DNA of 64,000 nucleotides from Helicobacter_D sp964464895 (GTDB lineage Bacteria > Campylobacterota > Campylobacteria > Campylobacterales > Helicobacteraceae). The position numbers and the translations under genes are program-made. The stretch is taken from NCBI GenBank assembly GCA_964464895.1, contig CAYXGY010000008.1:1-64000 (forward strand), given 5' to 3'. The notes beneath the pieces are model-generated. The model did not search any database and was not told the DNA's origin. It worked only from the letters and a program-made list of their open reading frames with translations. Below are positions 44,739-53,809 of this stretch, in pieces (position 1 is the stretch's first letter; each line of letters begins with the position of its first letter).

Positions 44739-45962
44739 CTACTTTACAAGCAGGGCATTACGAATCGCCTGCGCGCACACCCACGCACTAGAAAACGCAA
44801 AGGCAAGATTATAGCCTCCTCTATCCCCTACGACATCTAGCATTTCCCCGATAATATAAAGATTCTTATGCTTTTGGGATTCCATAGTTTTAGGATTAAT
44901 TTCCTTGCCACTTACGCCCCCTCCGCTGACTTCTGCATTATCAAAGCCTTTAGGTATCGGGTTTTTAAATTCAAAATTTTTCAGCCTAAAGACACATTGT
45001 TTAAGCTCTCTAGTGTTTTTAAGATTCCAAGTGAAACTTTGTGCAAAGGCTTTGGCGATTTTAGGGTGCAAAAATCCGCTCAAAAGTGTAATGGGATTCC
45101 GATTTGGATACAATTTGACGAGATTTGCTAGTTGGTTTTCCAACGCCCTCTCCTCCAAAAAGGGTAAAAAGTCTAAAACAACTTTCAAATCCTGCTCCAA
45201 TCGGACATCAGTTGAAATATCCAATACCCCAAAACCAGAGATACCCTCATTAGTAAAAAGCAAATCTCCCAACACAGATTTAAGGATTCTGTTGCTCTTT
45301 TTAAGCGTTAATTTTGCCTTGATTTTGACACCGCTTAGAGAAGAAATAAATTGGGATTCCACAATCAAAGGCACTAAAGCAGGATAAGTTTGGACAATCT
45401 CTAACCCCAATCCCTTTGCCAACTGCAATCCTTTATCACTTCCCCCAAGCTTAGGTGCTGCCTCACTCCCACACGCAAGAACCACACAAGGATAAATTCT
45501 CTCCCCTTGATTGCTTTGCAGCAAAAAGCTCTCTTGTGTCTTGTGTAATTCTGAAATTTCGGTTTCCAAACACATTTCAAAACTTTCAGAACCTCTCAAA
45601 AAATCAGTGAAAATCTCTAATACCGACTTTGCCGAATTGCTAAGCGGATACACTCTGCCATCTTCTTGAATCTCTAATGCGATTCCAAGTCTTTGGCAAG
45701 TTTTCAAAAATGCTTTGAAATCAAAACTTTGCAAAATACTTTGGATTGATTTAGAATCAAAACTTGAGGTTTGATAATGACAAATGTTAAGGTTTTGATT
45801 ATGGATATTACAACGTCCATTTCCTGTTGAGAGAAGCTTTTTGCCTAGATTCTTGTTCTTTTCAAAAAGCACAACAGGAATCCCAAAAGATAGAAGTATC
45901 GTAGCACAAAAGATTCCGCTCGCCCCCGCACCGATAATTGCAACCTTTGGAATCTTTTGCAA
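44739..45962 (-). CDS. HI0933/BaiN-like flavoprotein oxidoreductase
   Basis: A 407-residue NAD(P)/FAD-dependent protein of the HI0933 family. The N-terminal FAD-binding motif is GAGASGIFCA, followed by the family signature GKKLLSTGNGRCN. A C-terminal segment VGDRGGYNLAFAFSSAW closes the FAD site. The physiological substrate is unknown. The start is a TTG preceded by AGGTAAG; no ATG fits. It follows accA by 15 bases, at the end of the fatty-acid operon. Confidence 0.82.
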   Translation of the reverse strand: MQKIPKVAIIGAGASGIFCATILLSFGIPVVLFEKNKNLGKKLLSTGNGRCNIHNQNLNICHYQTSSFDSKSIQSILQSFDFKAFLKTCQRLGIALEIQEDGRVYPLSNSAKSVLEIFTDFLRGSESFEMCLETEISELHKTQESFLLQSNQGERIYPCVVLACGSEAAPKLGGSDKGLQLAKGLGLEIVQTYPALVPLIVESQFISSLSGVKIKAKLTLKKSNRILKSVLGDLLFTNEGISGFGVLDISTDVRLEQDLKVVLDFLPFLEERALENQLANLVKLYPNRNPITLLSGFLHPKIAKAFAQSFTWNLKNTRELKQCVFRLKNFEFKNPIPKGFDNAEVSGGGVSGKEINPKTMESQKHKNLYIIGEMLDVVGDRGGYNLAFAFSSAWVCAQAIRNALLVK

Positions 45963-45977
45963 ATTCTTACCTACAAA

Positions 45978-46904
45978 TTATTGAAAGCTCCCATAAGCCA
46001 TTAGTTTGCGGTAACGATTCTGCAAATAATCAGAATCTGACTGAATTTCTTTCAAAGAAGTTAAAAAATAATCTTTGATTGCTTGTGCCGCGCCCTCTTT
46101 ATCTCTATGTGCGCCGATTTGTGGTTCTTGGATAATAGCATCAATCAGATGCGATTCTTTTAAAGATTCAGGAGTAATCTTAAGTGCTTGGGTGGCACTT
46201 TCAATCTTGCTTGGGTCATTCCACAGAATCGCCGCGCAACCCTCTGGAGAAATCACACTAAAGACAGAATACTGCATCATCGCAAGCCTATCTGCCACCC
46301 CAATGGCAAGCGCACCCCCACTGCCACCCTCGCCTATGACGATAGAAATCGTTGGCACTTTTAACTTGCTAAACTCTTGCAAATTTTTCGCAATCGCTTC
46401 ACTCTGCCCTCGTTCCTCCGCACCAATCCCCGGATAAGCCCCGGGAGTATCTACAAACATCAAAAGCGGGATTCTAAATTTCTCCGCCATTTTCGCCACA
46501 CGCAACGCCTTGCGATAACCCTCTGGATTGGGCATACCAAAATTTCTTTGGAGTTTGTTTTTTGTGCCGCGTCCCTTTTCCTCGCCAATTATCATCACTT
46601 TTTGTTCATCAATCTTGCCCAAAAAGCAAACAATTGCATTATCATCACGAAAATGCCTATCCCCGTGAATCTCTAGCGGCTCTTTTAAAAGTAATGCAAT
46701 ATAATCCATTGCGTAAGGTCTATCGGGGTGGCGCGCCAATTGGAGTTTCTGATAATCGGAAAGGTTAGAATAAACCTTTGCTACTTCTTTATCCAAGTCT
46801 TTTTGCAGAATCACAATTGCAGGCGTATCATTTTTTAATTGTGCAGTTGCAATATTTTCTTGAATTGTTTTAATTTTTATTTCAAAGTCTAAATAAGTTG
46901 CCAC
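45978..46904 (-). CDS. accA: Acetyl-CoA carboxylase carboxyltransferase subunit alpha
   Basis: AccA with AccD transfers the carboxyl from biotin to acetyl-CoA, the first committed step of fatty acid synthesis. The 308-residue protein has the crotonase-like oxyanion glycines in IGEGGSGGALAIG and the segment FVDTPGAYPGIGAEERGQ. It uses a GTG start, 3 bases after the fabF stop, so translation is probably coupled. Confidence 0.94.
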   Translation of the reverse strand: MATYLDFEIKIKTIQENIATAQLKNDTPAIVILQKDLDKEVAKVYSNLSDYQKLQLARHPDRPYAMDYIALLLKEPLEIHGDRHFRDDNAIVCFLGKIDEQKVMIIGEEKGRGTKNKLQRNFGMPNPEGYRKALRVAKMAEKFRIPLLMFVDTPGAYPGIGAEERGQSEAIAKNLQEFSKLKVPTISIVIGEGGSGGALAIGVADRLAMMQYSVFSVISPEGCAAILWNDPSKIESATQALKITPESLKESHLIDAIIQEPQIGAHRDKEGAAQAIKDYFLTSLKEIQSDSDYLQNRYRKLMAYGSFQ

Positions 46905-46907
46905 GAT

Positions 46908-48143
46908 TTATACTCGTTTAAAAATCACAACCCCATTAGTTCCACCAAAACCAAAAGAATTGCTCATAATTGCGTTAATCTTTGCTTCTCTTGCGCTATT
47001 TGGGATATAATCCAAATCACAATCTGGGTCTTTTTGGATTTGATTAATGGTTGGAGGCAAGATTCCCTTTTGCATTGCCATAATAGAAATTACCGCTTCT
47101 AAACCACCTGCAGCACCTAAGCAATGCCCAATTTGCCCCTTAGTAGAGCTCACCGGTGGCACTGCACCATTAAAGACTTTTTTGAGTGCCAAAGTTTCAT
47201 AATAATCATTATATTTTGTGCTTGTTCCGTGTGCATTCACATAGTCAATTGGAATCCCCGCCATTTGAAGTGCCATTTTCATCGCACGATAAGCCCCCTC
47301 ACCTTCGGGTGCTGGTGTTGTGATATGATTCGCATCTCCACTCTCACCAAATCCTACGAGTTCTGCATAAATTTTTGCCCCTCTTGCTTTTGCAACTTCA
47401 TATTCCTCAAGCACTAATGCCGCTGCACCCTCTCCCATTACAAACCCATTGCGCTCATTATCAAAGGGGCGACTTGCGAGCTCTGGGGCATCATTTCTAT
47501 CCGATAAGGCTTTCATTGCAGCAAATCCACCGATTCCAACACCACAAATTGCAGATTCTGCTGCGACAACTAACATTCTATCGGTACAATTTAGCATAAT
47601 CGTTTTGCCTGCCTCACTGATTCCGTGTGTGCCAGCCGCACACGCAGTAACGCTTGCAAGATTTGGTCCTTTGAGTGAGAAATCAATAGAAATAAACCCT
47701 CCGAGCATATTCACAAGTGCTGATGGAATAAAAAAGGGCGAAATGCGTTTAGGACCGCGTTCAAAATTAATAATAGAATTTTTTTCAATATTTCCTAACC
47801 CACCAATTCCAGAAGCAGAGCTCATTCCAAATCTCTCTGCATTAATATCGTCTAACAATCTACCATCACTTCCTAACAATCCGCAATCTTCCATCGCTTC
47901 TTTTGCGGCTTTAATTCCTAGCTGAATAAAGCGGTCTGCCTTTTTGACTTCTTTTGCGTCCATTACGGAAGTTGGGTCAAAATCTGTAATTTCCGCAGCA
48001 ATCTTTACAGGAAATTCCGAGACATCAAAAGAGGAGATTGTTTTAACTCCACATCTTCCATCTACAATAGCTTTAAAAGAATCTTCTCTATTTAACCCGA
48101 GAGCATTAATCATTCCTATCCCGGTAACTACTACGCGTCTCAT
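46908..48143 (-). CDS. fabF: 3-oxoacyl-ACP synthase II
   Basis: FabF elongates acyl-ACP with malonyl-ACP. The 411-residue thiolase-fold enzyme has the catalytic Cys in VTACAAGTHG near 163 and two histidines in VNAHGTSTKYND and GQIGHCLGAAGG. It follows acpP by 77 bases and overlaps its ribosome binding region with accA. Confidence 0.95.
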   Translation of the reverse strand: MRRVVVTGIGMINALGLNREDSFKAIVDGRCGVKTISSFDVSEFPVKIAAEITDFDPTSVMDAKEVKKADRFIQLGIKAAKEAMEDCGLLGSDGRLLDDINAERFGMSSASGIGGLGNIEKNSIINFERGPKRISPFFIPSALVNMLGGFISIDFSLKGPNLASVTACAAGTHGISEAGKTIMLNCTDRMLVVAAESAICGVGIGGFAAMKALSDRNDAPELASRPFDNERNGFVMGEGAAALVLEEYEVAKARGAKIYAELVGFGESGDANHITTPAPEGEGAYRAMKMALQMAGIPIDYVNAHGTSTKYNDYYETLALKKVFNGAVPPVSSTKGQIGHCLGAAGGLEAVISIMAMQKGILPPTINQIQKDPDCDLDYIPNSAREAKINAIMSNSFGFGGTNGVVIFKRV

Positions 48144-48220
48144 ATTTCTCCTTCTTTATAGCTTCATCAAAGGTGCGCCTAAAGCACACCTAAAACTTTT
48201 GTTGCTTGCTTTGCTTGAAA

Positions 48221-48454
48221 TTAAGCTTTTGCTTTTTCAATATATGCTACTACATCACCCACAGTTTGGATTTTTTCTGCTTCCTCATCAGGAATTTCAA
48301 TCTCAAATTTTTCTTCTAACGCCATTACAAGCTCTACTACATCTAAAGAATCTGCACCCAAATCATCTACGAATTTGGATTCTGGCTTCACCTCGCCCTC
48401 ATTCACATTAAGCTGTTCAACTACGACTGCCTTTACATCATCAAACATTGCCAT
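48221..48454 (-). CDS. acpP: Acyl carrier protein
   Basis: A 77-residue acidic carrier whose Ser in the DSLD motif (LGADSLDVVELVM) takes the 4'-phosphopantetheine arm. The ATG at 48454 was chosen because AAGGAGAT lies 5 bases upstream and the N-terminus then matches other Helicobacter ACPs (MAxFDDVKxVVVEQL). A longer reading from 48478 would cover the ribosome binding site. A TACAAT -10 box at 48488-48493 on the minus strand may give it its own strong promoter. Confidence 0.95.
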   Translation of the reverse strand: MAMFDDVKAVVVEQLNVNEGEVKPESKFVDDLGADSLDVVELVMALEEKFEIEIPDEEAEKIQTVGDVVAYIEKAKA

Positions 48455-48487
48455 TCTTATCTCCTTAAAAAATTTCAATAAATTAGT

Positions 48488-48493
48488 ATTGTA
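48488..48493 (-). promoter_or_regulatory. -10 box for acpP
   Basis: On the minus strand this reads TACAAT in the 68-bp gap between fabG and acpP, about 35 bases before the acpP start. It would allow extra expression of the abundant carrier protein. Confidence 0.4.
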
Positions 48494-48522
48494 GCTAAGT
48501 TTTTCTTAAAAAACTTCTTAAG

Positions 48523-49266
48523 TTACATATATAGTCCGCCATTGACTTTTAATACCTCTCCTGTGATGTAATTTGCACTATTTGAAAGCAAAAATGCAAC
48601 CGCTCCTGCCACTTCTTCGCCTTTTCCAAATCGTCCTAAGGGAATATTTTGTGCATAGGCTTGTTTAATCTCTTCTTTTAATACTTTGGTCATATCGCTT
48701 TCAATAAAGCCGGGTGTAATACAATTAAAGCGGATTCCTTTGCTACCGCCCTCTTTTGCAAACGACTTCGTCATCGCAATCATTCCCCCTTTGCTCGCGG
48801 CATAATTGCATTGTCCCACATTCCCAATTTCTCCGATGATTGAAGCAATATTCACGACTGCCCCATAACCTTGCTTGCGCATAATCTTTAATGCTTCTTT
48901 ACAGCCAATAAAGCTTGAAGTAAGGTTTGCCTCCAAGACAGAAGTAAAATCCTCTACTTTCATTCGCATAGAGAGTTTATCATTTGTGATTCCTGCATTA
49001 TTGACTAAAAAGGCTAACTCCCCATCACTTTCAAGAATTGCATTCATTCCTGCGAGGAAATTTTCTTCATTGGTGGCGTCAAAACAGACAACTGCTGCTT
49101 CTCCACCCTCTTTTTGAATCTCTTCTTTGAGCGTATCGGCAAGCTCGGGCTTAGAGCGATAATTAATCCACACCTTTAACCCCTCTTTGGCTAATACTTT
49201 GGCAATCTCTGCACCAATACCCTTGCTCGCTCCCGTGATTAAAACATTTTTTCCACAAAATTTCAT
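48523..49266 (-). CDS. fabG: 3-oxoacyl-ACP reductase
   Basis: FabG reduces 3-ketoacyl-ACP with NADPH in each elongation cycle. The 247-residue SDR enzyme has the cofactor motif TGASKGIGAEIA, the structural NNAG motif and the catalytic Ser/Tyr/Lys set (YAASKGG). It heads the minus-strand fabG-acpP-fabF-accA cluster. Confidence 0.95.
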   Translation of the reverse strand: MKFCGKNVLITGASKGIGAEIAKVLAKEGLKVWINYRSKPELADTLKEEIQKEGGEAAVVCFDATNEENFLAGMNAILESDGELAFLVNNAGITNDKLSMRMKVEDFTSVLEANLTSSFIGCKEALKIMRKQGYGAVVNIASIIGEIGNVGQCNYAASKGGMIAMTKSFAKEGGSKGIRFNCITPGFIESDMTKVLKEEIKQAYAQNIPLGRFGKGEEVAGAVAFLLSNSANYITGEVLKVNGGLYM

Positions 49267-49308
49267 TTTAAATCCTTAAAAATAAAAGGTAAGATATTAT
49301 ACACTATT

Positions 49309-50139
49309 TCAAATGTTTTTGATTGTGTAAGTCAAAACAACATATTCTATCTTTTCGCTCGGTTTTATTTGGAGCGATTCTAATTCCAAACCCTCAAGAT
49401 GAAGAGTTTTTAAATCCGCTAAATGAATCAATTTCTCTTTCGCGCAAGCCCTAAGTAATGCGCCACGATAATGTTTAGCATAGTGGCTTACCACCTTGCC
49501 ATTTTTGATAAAATTTGGCTGATATACGACAAAATGATAAGATTCTAAATGCGGTGGAATCTTATTTAAAAGAAAGCATTTTTGGTAGAATCCTGCACGC
49601 AAATCTAAAATCTCCAAAGAATCTTTGGGATTCTTTGTATTTTGCTTGACTAAATATTCCCAAATCTTATCTGAATTTTTGGCATAAAAACTCCTCGTAT
49701 CAAATTGCACTGCACCCCATTGAAACCCCTCTCCTTGCTTCAAATCATAATAAGGAATCTCATCTTCAGCACGCAAAAGACCTAACAGATTAGAAAATAT
49801 CAATAAATGCCGATTCAAATACTCTTGCGCGTCCTTTGGCAAATGCTCAAAGTCTAATGCGCTAAATGCCACGCCGATATAACGCAAGACTGCGGGCAAC
49901 AAAGGAGATTGCATTAGATTTTGCGCACAGGCAATTTCATCTAAATGAATATTTTTCACTCCAAAAACTTGTTTGATTTCTGATTCTTTTCCTCTTTGTA
50001 ATAGCTCTTTATACGCTTCCAAAACCTCTTTTAATCCAATATTACAGATGAAATTTTGGTAAAAGGGCTGATTCTTTATTCTTTGTGCCTTTTGATGTGT
50101 GAGACATTTCTTTTCACTAGGAGAAAACAGAATCCACAT
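49309..50139 (-). CDS. yaaA: YaaA family peroxide stress protein
   Basis: A 276-residue member of the YaaA (DUF328) family, which binds DNA and limits iron-driven oxidative damage under peroxide stress in E. coli. Visible family segments are WILFSPSEK at the N-terminus, LLGLLRAEDEIPYYDLKQG near 138-156 and SHYAKHYRGAL in the C-terminal part. The ATG at 50139 was chosen over two nearby upstream ATGs because AAGGA lies 6 bases before it. Confidence 0.82.
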   Translation of the reverse strand: MWILFSPSEKKCLTHQKAQRIKNQPFYQNFICNIGLKEVLEAYKELLQRGKESEIKQVFGVKNIHLDEIACAQNLMQSPLLPAVLRYIGVAFSALDFEHLPKDAQEYLNRHLLIFSNLLGLLRAEDEIPYYDLKQGEGFQWGAVQFDTRSFYAKNSDKIWEYLVKQNTKNPKDSLEILDLRAGFYQKCFLLNKIPPHLESYHFVVYQPNFIKNGKVVSHYAKHYRGALLRACAKEKLIHLADLKTLHLEGLELESLQIKPSEKIEYVVLTYTIKNI

Positions 50140-50288
50140 TTCCATTCCTTTTGGCAAAACTTATAAGGAATCTTAACATATTTTCAGCCCTCAAAACGCA
50201 TTTAAACAAGTGTAAAAACTCCACAATTTATTTACAAAGAGAGTTTTTATTGTTACAATTCGCACAAATTTTTAAAAAGAGTTATGGT

Positions 50289-50696
50289 ATGGAATTTGTT
50301 GGGGAACAACTGCTTGTGATTCATCTATTCTTATCTTGCCCCTTGCTTTTACCGCCACTTTGGAATCTCTACTGCCTCCTAACCAAAGAATCCCACACAC
50401 AAAAACTTCGTTCCCTAGCTATTACCGCGCCTGCATATTATACGCTCCTTAGTGCTTGTCTCTTTAGTGGGCTTGTGATTTGGGCAATGTTAGGATTTGT
50501 GATGACTTTCAAAATCCTTGCAATGTTTGGCTTGTGGATTGCGTGCTTCGGACTTGAAATCTTGCGTCATAAGCGTCAAAAACTCACTAAAGTAGAGTCG
50601 GATAAATCCAAACGTGAGGCATTTTTCCGCTTTGCAAAGCTAAAATATTGCTTTGATTTCTGCGTCTTTGCGATTCTACTCTTTTGGGCACTTTAA
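50289..50696 (+). CDS. Small integral membrane protein of unknown function
   Basis: A 135-residue protein with about four hydrophobic segments (near 5-28, 48-66, 70-87 and 117-135) and a basic loop KRQKLTKVESDKSKRE. I do not recognise a characterised family. The ATG at 50289 is taken because the upstream frame lacks membrane character and overlaps the region upstream of yaaA. Its stop overlaps the rsmE start (TAATG), so it is translationally coupled to rsmE. Confidence 0.65.
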   Translation: MEFVGEQLLVIHLFLSCPLLLPPLWNLYCLLTKESHTQKLRSLAITAPAYYTLLSACLFSGLVIWAMLGFVMTFKILAMFGLWIACFGLEILRHKRQKLTKVESDKSKREAFFRFAKLKYCFDFCVFAILLFWAL

Positions 50697-51355
50697 TGCA
50701 ATTTATCTTACACGAAAATGCGGGAGAAGCGCAAATCACACTCCAAGGTGAAATCTATCATCATCTTTTTCATTCTCGCAGAATGCGCAAACTAGAATCG
50801 CTACACCTATGCAATGGACGTGATTTTAATCTTTATCTTTATGCCATTACAGAGATTGGCAAAAAAGAGGCAAGACTGACTTTAAAAGCGACACAAACCG
50901 CCCACAAGAATCCCCCAAAGGGACATTTGATTTGGGCAATCATTGAGCCAAAAAGTATTGAAAAAACACTTCCAATGCTAAACGAACTCAATCTTGCCAA
51001 GATTACATTTTTTTATGCGCAATATTCGCAAAAACAATTTAAGCTAGACTTTCAACGATTCCAAAGAATCCTCAAAGGCTCTTGCGAGCAATGCGGACGT
51101 ATGATAGGATTAGAAATTGAAATTTTATCCAATCTGGATAAAGTGCTACAAAATTACCCAGATTTTGCGGTTTTAGACTTTGGAGGCAAACCCTTAAACC
51201 ACCCCTTAGAGATTCCCCTAATGGTTGGCTGTGAGGGAGGATTGAGCCAAGAGGAACGCGAAATCTTGCAAGATAAGCTAATCTTTAGTGCGCCAAAATG
51301 CAATGTTTTAAGAAGTGAAACCGCTGCGCTCTATGCCACAACTTATTTGATTTAA
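50696..51355 (+). CDS. rsmE: 16S rRNA (uracil-1498-N3)-methyltransferase
   Basis: A 219-residue SPOUT-class RNA methyltransferase that methylates U1498 of 16S rRNA. The N-terminal PUA-like domain begins FHSRRMRK near 26-33, and the C-terminal knot contains VGCEGGLSQEERE and CNVLRSETAALYATTY, which bind SAM. The ATG at 50696 overlaps the preceding stop. Confidence 0.9.
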   Translation: MQFILHENAGEAQITLQGEIYHHLFHSRRMRKLESLHLCNGRDFNLYLYAITEIGKKEARLTLKATQTAHKNPPKGHLIWAIIEPKSIEKTLPMLNELNLAKITFFYAQYSQKQFKLDFQRFQRILKGSCEQCGRMIGLEIEILSNLDKVLQNYPDFAVLDFGGKPLNHPLEIPLMVGCEGGLSQEEREILQDKLIFSAPKCNVLRSETAALYATTYLI

Positions 51356-51467
51356 GAGTTTTGCTGTTGCGTCCTTGCAAGGAAACCTTTACAATGCGCT
51401 TAAAAACCGATACAATGCAACTTTTAAGAAAATTAATCTAAGATTCCCTATCCAACGAAGGAAAAAT

Positions 51468-51938
51468 ATGCAGACCAAAAAAGCTTTTACAATGCTAGAA
51501 CTTGTATTTATCTTGGTGATTCTAGGCATTTTAGCTGCTGTTGCGATTCCAAAAATCTCTGCAAGTCGTGAGGACGCAAAACTTGTCGCACTCAAAAGCG
51601 ACATTAATACTCTCAAGACTTCTTTCCCTGCTTATTTTCTAGCACAAGGAGAAGGAACATTTATGAGTGCGGTTACTCTAAGTAGTGCCAATTGGAATCT
51701 CAATGATTATAGCATTACAAGCAAGTTGCAAGACAAAAATGGTAATCCTTGCGTAAGCGCGACCTTGCTAGATTCTAACCATTCCACCGCCAACACACCA
51801 AAAAATGTGCAATTTTTGCAACTCTCCACACAAGCAAGCAATAACGCGCAGGGAGATACTTGCGAAAGATTGATTGAGAGCATTAGCCTCGTGCGAGAAG
51901 TCAAGATTCCTTTGCTTAGTAGCTCTATCGTGTTTTAA
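51468..51938 (+). CDS. Type II pseudopilin-like protein
   Basis: A 156-residue protein with a class III prepilin leader: MQTKKA, then FTMLELVFILVILGILAAVAIP. Cleavage is expected after Ala-6, leaving Phe-1 and the conserved Glu-5 of the mature protein. A hydrophobic N-terminal helix is followed by a globular part with two cysteines, one near residue 91 and one near the C-terminal end. GAAGGA precedes the ATG at 51468. It overlaps the second pseudopilin gene. No secretion ATPase, platform protein or prepilin peptidase is in the window. Confidence 0.8.
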   Translation: MQTKKAFTMLELVFILVILGILAAVAIPKISASREDAKLVALKSDINTLKTSFPAYFLAQGEGTFMSAVTLSSANWNLNDYSITSKLQDKNGNPCVSATLLDSNHSTANTPKNVQFLQLSTQASNNAQGDTCERLIESISLVREVKIPLLSSSIVF

Positions 51939-52327
51939 TGAGTAAATCAAACCGCAAAAGAGCCTTTACGCTATTAGAATTAGTGCTTGTGCTGTCTCTG
52001 CTTGGCATTTTGCTAACCTTTGGGATTCCACAATTAAGCCATTACACGCAAGATGCTTGCATTAAAAAACTGCAACTCCAAGTCCTCAATCTCAAACTTA
52101 CGCTCAAATCACAAAAACAACAAAAGCTCGCAACGGATTGGAATGCGCTTTATCAAAATCTTGATTTGAAGCCTAGTGCGTGCTATTTTGAAAAGCAGAA
52201 AAATGGCTTTATCGCTAATGATAATGGACGCAAGGCTTATTTCGTGCTTAAAAATCTGACCCTAGAGTGCCAACACACCAAGAGCACGCGCCTGCACAAT
52301 GGCGAATCTTTGTGTGATGTGTTTTAA
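51938..52327 (+). CDS. Second pseudopilin-like protein
   Basis: A 129-residue protein with the prepilin leader MSKSNRKRA, then FTLLELVLVLSLLGILLTFGIP, and Glu-5 conserved. The short C-terminal domain has four cysteines, which could form two disulfides. The ATG overlaps the stop of the first pseudopilin gene (TAATG), so the two are made together. It ends 4 bases from the convergent ubiX stop. Confidence 0.8.
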   Translation: MSKSNRKRAFTLLELVLVLSLLGILLTFGIPQLSHYTQDACIKKLQLQVLNLKLTLKSQKQQKLATDWNALYQNLDLKPSACYFEKQKNGFIANDNGRKAYFVLKNLTLECQHTKSTRLHNGESLCDVF

Positions 52328-52331
52328 CGCT

Positions 52332-52904
52332 TCACTCCCAACGCGCATAATCAAAAGGAATGGAGAGACTATCGCACCACTTGCCTATTAAACACTTCTC
52401 TAAATCCTCTAAACTTTTCCCTGCATAATAGCCAAAAATCGGTGGGGCGATTCGCACTCCCAATGTAGAGAGCTTGAGCATATTTTCTAGCACAATGGGA
52501 CTAAAAGGCATTTCACGAGGCGCAAGGAGTAGTTTGCGATTCTCTTTTATCATCACACTTGCCGCACGCGTAAGCAAAGTATCACAAATCCCGCAAGCAA
52601 TTTTTGCCAAAGTATTTTGAGAACACGGAATCACTGCCATTGCCTCGCAAACAAAAGAACCACTTGCGATACACGCACTCAAATCCGTATCCTCCAACAA
52701 AGTCAGACGAGGAATCTCTTGTAAAACTTCTGCGAGTTTAGGGTTAAGATTCTCCTTATGCTTGCAATTCTCCGCCAATATCGTGCATTGAGCACCTTGT
52801 GTTATCACGCAATATTTTTCCAACTCTTGAGGCAAAAAGTGTAAGAATCTCAAGCCCAACTCTACTCCACTTGCACCACTAATGCCCACAATAATGCGTT
52901 TCAT
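52332..52904 (-). CDS. ubiX: Flavin prenyltransferase UbiX
   Basis: UbiX attaches a dimethylallyl group to FMN, making the cofactor of UbiD-type decarboxylases (used in quinone synthesis). The 190-residue flavoprotein has the N-terminal IVGISGASGVELGLRFL signature and the later IPCSQNTLAKIACG and ENRKLLLAPREMPFS segments. It overlaps flgA by 4 bases (ATGA). Confidence 0.92.
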   Translation of the reverse strand: MKRIIVGISGASGVELGLRFLHFLPQELEKYCVITQGAQCTILAENCKHKENLNPKLAEVLQEIPRLTLLEDTDLSACIASGSFVCEAMAVIPCSQNTLAKIACGICDTLLTRAASVMIKENRKLLLAPREMPFSPIVLENMLKLSTLGVRIAPPIFGYYAGKSLEDLEKCLIGKWCDSLSIPFDYARWE

Positions 52905-53809
52905 AATAATCTTCCCTTTCCCGCTTCTATTATCTCTACTTCGTAAATTTTCTTTCCTTGCAAGGCACGCGCCTTAATTACATCGCCGATTGCACCGTCT
53001 TTTTGTGCTTCTAGGATAAACTCTAATTGCACACCCTCCTCTTGAACGCTAACGGAAATTTTATCTCCCTTTTTAACCACGCGTTTAAGAATGAGGCGGT
53101 CTTGGGTGATAATCACCTCTTTAGGAGTGTAAGAACGTACCGCGACTTTACCCATTTCACTTTCTTTCATCAGTATGCTACTTGCGCGTTCAAAAGGAAT
53201 CCGAATCACACGTGCATTGTGATAATTCACGCTCTGCCTACCACTGATAGCCTCACTCGTTTGAATAACTTGCAAAGTCGCATCTATGGCATATTTGAAA
53301 TAAACTTTGCGATTCCTTGTCCTTTCTCCATTTTTTTCTTGCACCACGACATCAAAGCTTCCCTCTCTACGTTTGAGCAATTTAGCGTGAAAGCCAATAG
53401 ACACAATCGCTTCTTCATTAAAATCTATTGGCGTAATTTGCTCTAAATGCACCGCATTGACTTGAATTTTATTGGGCTGATATTCGCGCAAAAACTCTGC
53501 GAGAATATACTTCCGAATCCCCTCAATCTCTCCGCTTATAGCACGCTTAAAACTAATAATCGGGACTTTTGCGCCCACAGAGATTCCTTCATTAGCAAAC
53601 TTTTCGGTAATTTGAGAGCTTTTCACCTGATAATGATGAGAACTCTTAGGAATCTCAAAGAGCAAAAAATTATTGGGTAATTCCGGAAATAAATCCTGTG
53701 CATAAATGGCATTGTTTTGGAAACGATATTCCTCTTCTAATACTAAATAAGAAAGTGCGTAAGCCTGATTTGCAAAGATAAAAAGTAAAAAAGCGAAGAT
53801 TAAGCGCAA
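52901..53809 (-). CDS. flgA: Flagellar basal body P-ring formation protein FlgA
   Basis: FlgA is a periplasmic chaperone for FlgI, needed for P-ring assembly. The 302-residue protein has a signal peptide (about 1-18, ending at NQAYA) and a C-terminal SAF/FlgA domain (about 180-300) with LKRVVKKGDKISV and DAQKDGAIGD-like segments. It lies between copA and ubiX, overlapping both by a few bases. Confidence 0.88.
   Translation of the reverse strand: MRLIFAFLLFIFANQAYALSYLVLEEEYRFQNNAIYAQDLFPELPNNFLLFEIPKSSHHYQVKSSQITEKFANEGISVGAKVPIISFKRAISGEIEGIRKYILAEFLREYQPNKIQVNAVHLEQITPIDFNEEAIVSIGFHAKLLKRREGSFDVVVQEKNGERTRNRKVYFKYAIDATLQVIQTSEAISGRQSVNYHNARVIRIPFERASSILMKESEMGKVAVRSYTPKEVIITQDRLILKRVVKKGDKISVSVQEEGVQLEFILEAQKDGAIGDVIKARALQGKKIYEVEIIEAGKGRLL

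Noticed and set aside
46346..46366. Sigma-54-like TTGGCAC...TTGC sequence
   Set aside because: It lies inside accA and the spacing between GG and GC is 12 instead of 10 bases.
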